64,000 nucleotides of DNA from Nocardia arthritidis NBRC 100137 (GTDB lineage Bacteria > Actinomycetota > Actinomycetes > Mycobacteriales > Mycobacteriaceae): the NCBI RefSeq assembly GCF_001612765.1, contig NZ_BDBB01000026.1:62001-126000 (forward strand), written 5' to 3'. The position numbers were made by a program, and so were the translations under genes. The notes beneath the pieces were generated by a model. It was not told where the DNA came from. It did not search any database and worked only from the letters and a program-made list of their open reading frames with translations. Positions 59,995 through 64,000 of the stretch are shown here, one piece after another (position 1 is the stretch's first letter; the number at the start of each line of letters is the position of its first letter).

Positions 59995-60711
59995 TCAGTG
60001 ACCCATACCCATGCCGCCGTCGACGGGGATGACCGCGCCGGAGACATAGGCGGAGTCCTCGGAAGCCAGGAAGCTGACGACAGCCGCGATGTCTTCGGGC
60101 TGGCCGAGCCGCTGCAAGGGGATGAACTTCTTGGCCATGTCGCGCATGTCCTCGGGAAGGTCAGCGGTCATGTCGGTCTCGATGAAGCCCGGGGCGACGA
60201 CATTCGCGGTGATCGACCGCGAGCCGAGTTCGCGGGTGATAGAGCGGGCCAGGCCGATCACACCCGCCTTCGACGAGGCGTAGTTGATCTGTCCTGCTTG
60301 GCCACTCATACCGACGACCGAGCCGAGGAAGATCATCCGGCCCCAGCGCGCCCGCAGCATCGCACGGTTCGCCCGCTTGGCGCACCGGAAGGCGCCGGTC
60401 AGATTGGCGTCGAGCACGCGGGTGAACTGCTCCTCATTCATCCGCATGAGCAGCGTGTCGTCGGTGATACCCGCGTTGGCCACGAGCACCTCGACCGGCC
60501 CCTGGTGCGCCTCCACCTCGGCGAAGGCGCGGTCCACCGACTCGCTGTCGGTCACATCGCATTTCACACCGAACAGGCCGTCGGGCACCCCCGACCCACG
60601 ATGCGTGACGGCCACCTTGTGACCGTCGGCAAGCAGACGCTGCGCGACCGCGAGTCCGATGCCGCGGTTACCGCCGGTCACCAGGACCGAACGTGACGTT
60701 GTGTTCGACAT
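59995..60711 (-). CDS. fabG1: 3-oxoacyl-[ACP] reductase MabA/FabG1
   Basis: A 238-residue SDR reducing beta-ketoacyl-ACP in the mycolic-acid FAS-II cycle. Cofactor motif VLVTGGNRGIGLAVAQRLLA, Asn in VANAGITDDTLLMRM, Ser in GSVVGMSGQAGQ, then Tyr-x3-Lys in NYASSKAGVIGLA. Residues match MabA more closely than housekeeping FabG, and its neighbour inhA confirms this. ATG at 60711 behind AGGTAGG. The upstream region carries an imperfect tandem repeat. Confidence 0.96.
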   Translation of the reverse strand: MSNTTSRSVLVTGGNRGIGLAVAQRLLADGHKVAVTHRGSGVPDGLFGVKCDVTDSESVDRAFAEVEAHQGPVEVLVANAGITDDTLLMRMNEEQFTRVLDANLTGAFRCAKRANRAMLRARWGRMIFLGSVVGMSGQAGQINYASSKAGVIGLARSITRELGSRSITANVVAPGFIETDMTADLPEDMRDMAKKFIPLQRLGQPEDIAAVVSFLASEDSAYVSGAVIPVDGGMGMGH

Positions 60712-60729
60712 GGGCTAAACCTACCTGGT

Positions 60730-60795
60730 CGAGGTGATCACGGATGATCGGGCATCGATGCTCGAGGTGATGACACATGCTCCGGCATCGGTGCT
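60730..60795. repeat. Imperfect 33-base tandem repeat upstream of fabG1-inhA
   Basis: Two adjacent units, 60730-60762 and 60763-60795, both open CGAGGTGAT and end GGCATCG[A/G]TGCT; about 26 of 33 bases agree. A truncated third unit, CGTGCGATGTCAC, follows. The array begins 19 bases before the fabG1 start codon (minus strand), i.e. across its promoter or leader, so it could be a multi-site regulator target. Confidence 0.65.
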
Positions 60796-60909
60796 CGTGC
60801 GATGTCACCCGTTCGAAACGCCGACGGGCGGCACATCCGCGCCCGGCGCTGGTCGGGCCCCGATCCGATCCTGCGATGCCGGCGCGCTTCACCGCGAGTT
60901 CCGCACACG

Positions 60910-60953
60910 AAAATCGGGTCGTATGCGTGCGGAACACACGCATACGACCCGAT
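60910..60953 (-). terminator. Rho-independent terminator of the I36-like gene
   Basis: A perfect 17-base-pair stem, ATCGGGTCGTATGCGTG (60913-60929) against 60937-60953, with a 7-base loop and a T-run on the minus strand just beyond (60913-60910). It begins 23 bases after the stop of the I36-like gene and insulates fabG1 from upstream transcription. Confidence 0.9.
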
Positions 60954-60976
60954 CGTGAACTCGGCCGACTACCGAA

Positions 60977-61321
60977 TCAGCACTGCCTGCACCAGTGCAC
61001 CGAGTAGGCGTCGAATCCGAGATCGGAAAACGACGTGGCCCCGTTCGTGTGACGACCGCTGCAGTTCGAACTTTCCCAGAAGGTCAGCGACTGACCGCTG
61101 CGATTCACCACCGAACGTGCGGCGCCGCCCTTCGGGTAGGTCACCACACACGAGGTCGAGTCGACCACCGGAATCCACTCGAGCATCCTGCCGGTGTAGT
61201 TCGTCCCCGTCCACATACAGACGCTCCCCTTCGGACACGACGGCGCTGCGGCCGCTTCGGGTGCACCCACAAGAAACATCGCAGTGAAAATAGCTGCGGC
61301 AGACGCGATTACAGTACGCAT
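60977..61321 (-). CDS. Secreted peptidase-inhibitor I36/crystallin-like small protein
   Basis: A 114-residue protein with a signal peptide (AAAIFTAMFLVGAPEAAA, cleavage near AAA-APS) and a mature domain of about 88 residues with six cysteines. CPKGSVCMWTGTNYTGRMLE and FWESSNCSGRH follow the beta/gamma-crystallin-like repeat seen in the Streptomyces metalloproteinase inhibitor (I36) family; inhibitor activity is not implied for every member. ATG at 61321 behind GGGGAGGGAG. It has its own promoter and terminator and sits between the VWA gene and fabG1. Confidence 0.83.
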   Translation of the reverse strand: MRTVIASAAAIFTAMFLVGAPEAAAAPSCPKGSVCMWTGTNYTGRMLEWIPVVDSTSCVVTYPKGGAARSVVNRSGQSLTFWESSNCSGRHTNGATSFSDLGFDAYSVHWCRQC

Positions 61322-61353
61322 CGAAACTCCCTCCCCAGACTGATACGAGCGTG

Positions 61354-61382
61354 AGCGTACCGAAACTTCTCCTGGCGGACAA
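61354..61382 (-). promoter_or_regulatory. Candidate promoter of the I36-like gene
   Basis: On the minus strand TTGTCC (61382-61377) and TACGCT (61359-61354) are 17 bases apart. The leader of about 25 bases contains GGGGAGGGAG before the ATG. Confidence 0.5.
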
Positions 61383-61401
61383 CGTCTTTCCGCCGCTCCG
61401 A

Positions 61402-62403
61402 TTACGGAAGCCGTTGCCGATACAGCAGACCTGTGATGATTCCCGTCGCGATGAGCAAGAGGCCGAGCAACAGCCAGGGCCGGCTCGCGTCGCCCCGGGT
61501 CAGCTCGAATCCGATCTGCTCCTCGAGCGTGTTGTACACCTTCGTCAACTCATCCAAGGAAGCCGCCGTGTAGAACTCTCCACCACTCAAACGCGCGATC
61601 TCCCGCATCGCGTCGTCATCCACCTTGACTTCCACGCGATCGCGCGAACCGTCCTCGCGCGGAATCTCGACAACGCCCCAGGCGGTGCCGAAGGAAATGG
61701 TGGAGATCGGAATGTTCTTGCTCTTGGCGAGCCGGGCCGCGACGTACTCGTGCCGGGGGTTGTCGAAGTCCGTGAAATTCGGAACGGTTTGTTTGCCGTC
61801 CGACATGAGCACGATCCGGGCGGGCGGCGGCTGCTGACCGCCGCCGAGCACCGTGGCGAGGGTCTGGATCGCCTGCAGCGCGGTGTGGATTCCTTCGCCC
61901 GTGGCGGTGCGCTCGGCGAGGCGCACATTGTCGATCGCGGCCTTGACCGATTCGTGGTTGGTCGTCGGCGAGACCATCACCGAGGCGGTGCCCGCGAAGG
62001 TGACGAAGCCGATGTTCACGCCCTCGGGCAACCCGTCGACGAACTCCTTGCCCGCCTGCTTGGCGACCTGAATGCGGCTCGGGGCGACGTCGGTCGCCTC
62101 CATCGACAGCGACACGTCCATCACGAGCATGACGGTGGCGCGGTTGCGCGGCACCTTCTTGACCGCGGTCGGTCCCGCGGCGGCCACGGTGAGGAACACC
62201 AGGCCGACCAGCAGGAGCGCGACGGCCACGTGACGGAACGGGCTCGGCCGCGAGGGAGCGACCTTCTCCAGCAGCTCCATGTTGGTGAACTTCAACATGT
62301 GCTTGCGCCGGTTGCGCTGCACCAGGACGTAGCCGAGCGCGATCAGCGCGATGACGGCGAGAAATCCGAGCCAGATCTGTGCGGTGAAATGCGAAATACT
62401 CAC
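61402..62403 (-). CDS. Membrane-anchored von Willebrand factor A protein (BatA/Rv1481-like)
   Basis: A 333-residue protein with an N-terminal helix (IWLGFLAVIALIALGYVLVQ), a second near residue 55-75, a VWA domain with the metal-ion site MLVMDVSLSMEATDVAPS and later LMSDGKQTV, and a C-terminal helix (PWLLLGLLLIATGIITGLLY). Together with MoxR and DUF58 it forms a MoxR-VWA system, thought to act in envelope stress or metal/cofactor chaperoning. GTG at 62403 overlaps the DUF58 stop (GTGA). Confidence 0.93.
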   Translation of the reverse strand: MSISHFTAQIWLGFLAVIALIALGYVLVQRNRRKHMLKFTNMELLEKVAPSRPSPFRHVAVALLLVGLVFLTVAAAGPTAVKKVPRNRATVMLVMDVSLSMEATDVAPSRIQVAKQAGKEFVDGLPEGVNIGFVTFAGTASVMVSPTTNHESVKAAIDNVRLAERTATGEGIHTALQAIQTLATVLGGGQQPPPARIVLMSDGKQTVPNFTDFDNPRHEYVAARLAKSKNIPISTISFGTAWGVVEIPREDGSRDRVEVKVDDDAMREIARLSGGEFYTAASLDELTKVYNTLEEQIGFELTRGDASRPWLLLGLLLIATGIITGLLYRQRLP

Positions 62404-63389
62404 TGACGTGGCACCCGCCCGGTCGGGGCGCCGAAGCTGTGGCGCCGGGTGGACACGAACCGGACCACATCGGCGATCCAGTCCCGGTCGGTTCGCAGGG
62501 TGAGCACCGGGGCGCCACAGCTGCGCAGGGCCTGTTCGACCTGCTCACGGTGGCGCTGCGCGGCAGCCGCGAAATCGGCGCGCAGCGTGGAGGTCACGCT
62601 GAACTCGCGGGTGCGCCCGGTCTCCGGGTCGTGCAGCACGACGTCGCCCATGTCGGGCAGCGACAAATCGCGCGGGTCGAGCACCTCGACCGCGAGCAGA
62701 TCGTGCCTGGCCGAGATCGCGCGCAGCGAGCGCTGCCAATCGATGTCACCCAGGAAATCGCTGATGATCACCGCGAGCCCGCGTTTGCGCTGCGGGCGGC
62801 GCAGCGATTCGATGCCGCCGCGCAGGTCGCCGCGCACACCGTCGCGCGCGTGCGGGGTGGTCGCGATGCTGCGCAGCAATGACTGGGCGTGCACCCGCCC
62901 GCCGCGCGCCGGGATGCGGGTCAATCGTTCGCCGGTGGCGACGACCGCGCCGATCCGGTTGCCGCCGCCACTGGTCAGATGGGTGATCGCGGCCGCGGCG
63001 GCGATGGCGAGGTCACGCTTCTGGCAGGCGGCGGTGCCGAAGTCGAGACTGGCCGACAGATCGACCACCATCCAGGTCTCCAGCTCCCGGTCGGCGATCA
63101 TCTGCCGCACATGCGGATGGGTGGTGCGGGCGGTGACCGACCAATCCATCTGGCGCACGTCGTCACCGGGCTGGTAGGCGCGCGCCTCGCCCGGCTCGGA
63201 GCCGGGTCCGGGGATCAAACCGAGGTGATCGCCGTGCAGCACGCCGTCGAGCCTGCGGCGCACGGTGAGTTCGAGGGTCTTGAGCGCGACCGTGAGCCTC
63301 GGGTCGGTCAGCTCGCCCGCGTGGAAGGACGGCGGTGGGTGGGACGGCGACATCGGCACTGGCGCAACCGGATCCGATGCCGAGGTCAC
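62400..63389 (-). CDS. DUF58 family protein of the MoxR-VWA operon
   Basis: A 329-residue protein. The DUF58 signature is in RAYQPGDDVRQMDWSVTART, followed by TWMVVDLSASLDFGTAACQK, a VWA-like motif with DxSxS. It is the middle gene of moxR-DUF58-VWA, overlapping both neighbours by four bases (GTGA). No membrane helix. In such operons the MoxR AAA+ ATPase is thought to remodel the VWA partners. Confidence 0.93.
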   Translation of the reverse strand: MTSASDPVAPVPMSPSHPPPSFHAGELTDPRLTVALKTLELTVRRRLDGVLHGDHLGLIPGPGSEPGEARAYQPGDDVRQMDWSVTARTTHPHVRQMIADRELETWMVVDLSASLDFGTAACQKRDLAIAAAAAITHLTSGGGNRIGAVVATGERLTRIPARGGRVHAQSLLRSIATTPHARDGVRGDLRGGIESLRRPQRKRGLAVIISDFLGDIDWQRSLRAISARHDLLAVEVLDPRDLSLPDMGDVVLHDPETGRTREFSVTSTLRADFAAAAQRHREQVEQALRSCGAPVLTLRTDRDWIADVVRFVSTRRHSFGAPTGRVPRQ

Positions 63390-64000
63390 TTCGGCGGGAG
63401 GGTGCCCGCGGGCTGCGACTGCTGCCCGTTAGGCGGCTGGGGAACGGCCTGCTGCTGCGGCTGCGGAATCTGCTGTTGGGGGGCGCCCTGCGCCGGGGCC
63501 GCGGGCGCGACCTGCGCGACGGCCTGCGGGGCGACCTGCGGCAGGCCGACCGTCTGCAGGACGCGCTTGATGACGTCCTCCGGGCTGATCTCGTCGGCGA
63601 GCGCGTCGTAGGACAGCACCAGGCGATGGCGCAGCACGTCCGGGATCACCTCGACGACGTCCTGCGGCACCACGTAATCGCGGCCGCGGATCAGCGCGAC
63701 CGCACGGGCCGCGGCGATGATGCCGAGGCTGGCGCGCGGGGAGGCGCCGTAGGAGATCCAGCTGGCCACGTCCTGCATGCCGAATTCGGCCGGTTTGCGG
63801 GTCGCCGCGATCACCCGGACCACGTAGTCGACCAGAGCGTGGTGCACGAAGGTGTTGGCCGCGACCTTCTGCAGGCGGATCAGGTCCTCCGGCGCCAGGA
63901 TGCGGCTCGCCTCCGGTGGGGTGACGCCCATCCGGTAGATGATCTCGCGCTCCTCCTCCACCGAGGGGTAGTCGACGACGACCTTGAACAGGAAGCGGTC
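63386..64000 (-). CDS. moxR: MoxR-type AAA+ ATPase, 5' end cut by window edge
   Basis: The C-terminal 204 residues of a MoxR ATPase; the frame is open to base 64000 and the Walker motifs lie outside the window. Visible: QLDRFLFK-like DRFLFKVVVDYPSVEEEREI at the very edge (sensor region), the helical lid with ASWISYGASPRASLGIIAAA, and VIPDVLRHRLVLSYDALADE. A Gln/Pro/Ala-rich tail of about 45 residues follows (PQQQIPQPQQQAVPQPP), not typical of the family core. Its stop overlaps the DUF58 start. Confidence 0.95.
   Translation of the reverse strand, partial: DRFLFKVVVDYPSVEEEREIIYRMGVTPPEASRILAPEDLIRLQKVAANTFVHHALVDYVVRVIAATRKPAEFGMQDVASWISYGASPRASLGIIAAARAVALIRGRDYVVPQDVVEVIPDVLRHRLVLSYDALADEISPEDVIKRVLQTVGLPQVAPQAVAQVAPAAPAQGAPQQQIPQPQQQAVPQPPNGQQSQPAGTLPPK

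Overview
The window is high-GC actinobacterial DNA, most likely from a Nocardia or close relative. The clues are mycolic-acid genes (a MabA/FabG1 and InhA pair next to a ferrochelatase), an antigen-85-type mycolyl esterase, two MmpL exporters, a recC-recB-recD locus in mycobacterial order, frequent GTG starts with 4-base start/stop overlaps, and a set of genes matching the nocardiolactone (nlt) beta-lactone pathway of Nocardia. This assignment rests on gene content and family knowledge; no database search was possible. I saw no tRNA, rRNA, CRISPR array or insertion sequence.

Layout. 1-4154: a minus-strand operon (ferritin-like metalloprotein, flavin/2Fe-2S reductase, a wrecked flavin monooxygenase, an SDR running off the left edge) facing a divergent TetR regulator across an inverted-repeat operator. 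4155-24040: a lipid or natural-product supercluster. The plus-strand operon has the nltABCD-like beta-lactone genes, a small membrane protein, a condensation-fold acyltransferase and an MmpL exporter. A convergent minus-strand operon has a 2139-residue reducing polyketide synthase, a PapA-like acyltransferase and an unknown 227-residue protein, with a second MmpL divergent from the PKS. 24130-26558: a mycolyl-esterase-like protein translationally coupled to an MFS exporter. 26886-37945: a minus-strand DNA-repair island: recC, recB, recD, then an ECF sigma factor, Ogt, a 2-oxoglutarate oxygenase and a lone Ada zinc domain with overlapping or nearly abutting ends.

38196-52955 is mixed: a penicillin-binding-fold serine hydrolase, a P450, type II NADH dehydrogenase, a glycine-rich exported protein, urease accessory genes ureF-ureG-ureD without any urease structural gene, an SDR, an NTF2-like protein, a tryptophan/Arg-Pro repeat membrane protein, an MFS pump with a divergent TetR and paired operators, a quinone-type oxidoreductase, an O-methyltransferase and an SGNH hydrolase. 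53019-64000 holds an NfeD/SPFH pair, DUF3097, an unknown protein, a trypsin-like protease, a Q/P/Y-rich membrane protein and the conserved block moxR - DUF58 - VWA - (I36-like small secreted protein) - fabG1 - inhA - hemH, all on the minus strand; moxR runs off the right edge.

How it may work together: in the supercluster, two thiolase-fold subunits (one catalytic, one with its catalytic residues lost) would join two acyl chains, NltD would reduce the product and NltC would close a beta-lactone. The PKS would make a second, reduced chain; with no thioesterase or fatty-acyl-AMP ligase nearby, the two condensation-fold acyltransferases are the obvious release and esterification enzymes, and the two MmpL proteins the obvious exporters. 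Whether both halves act on one lipid is inference.
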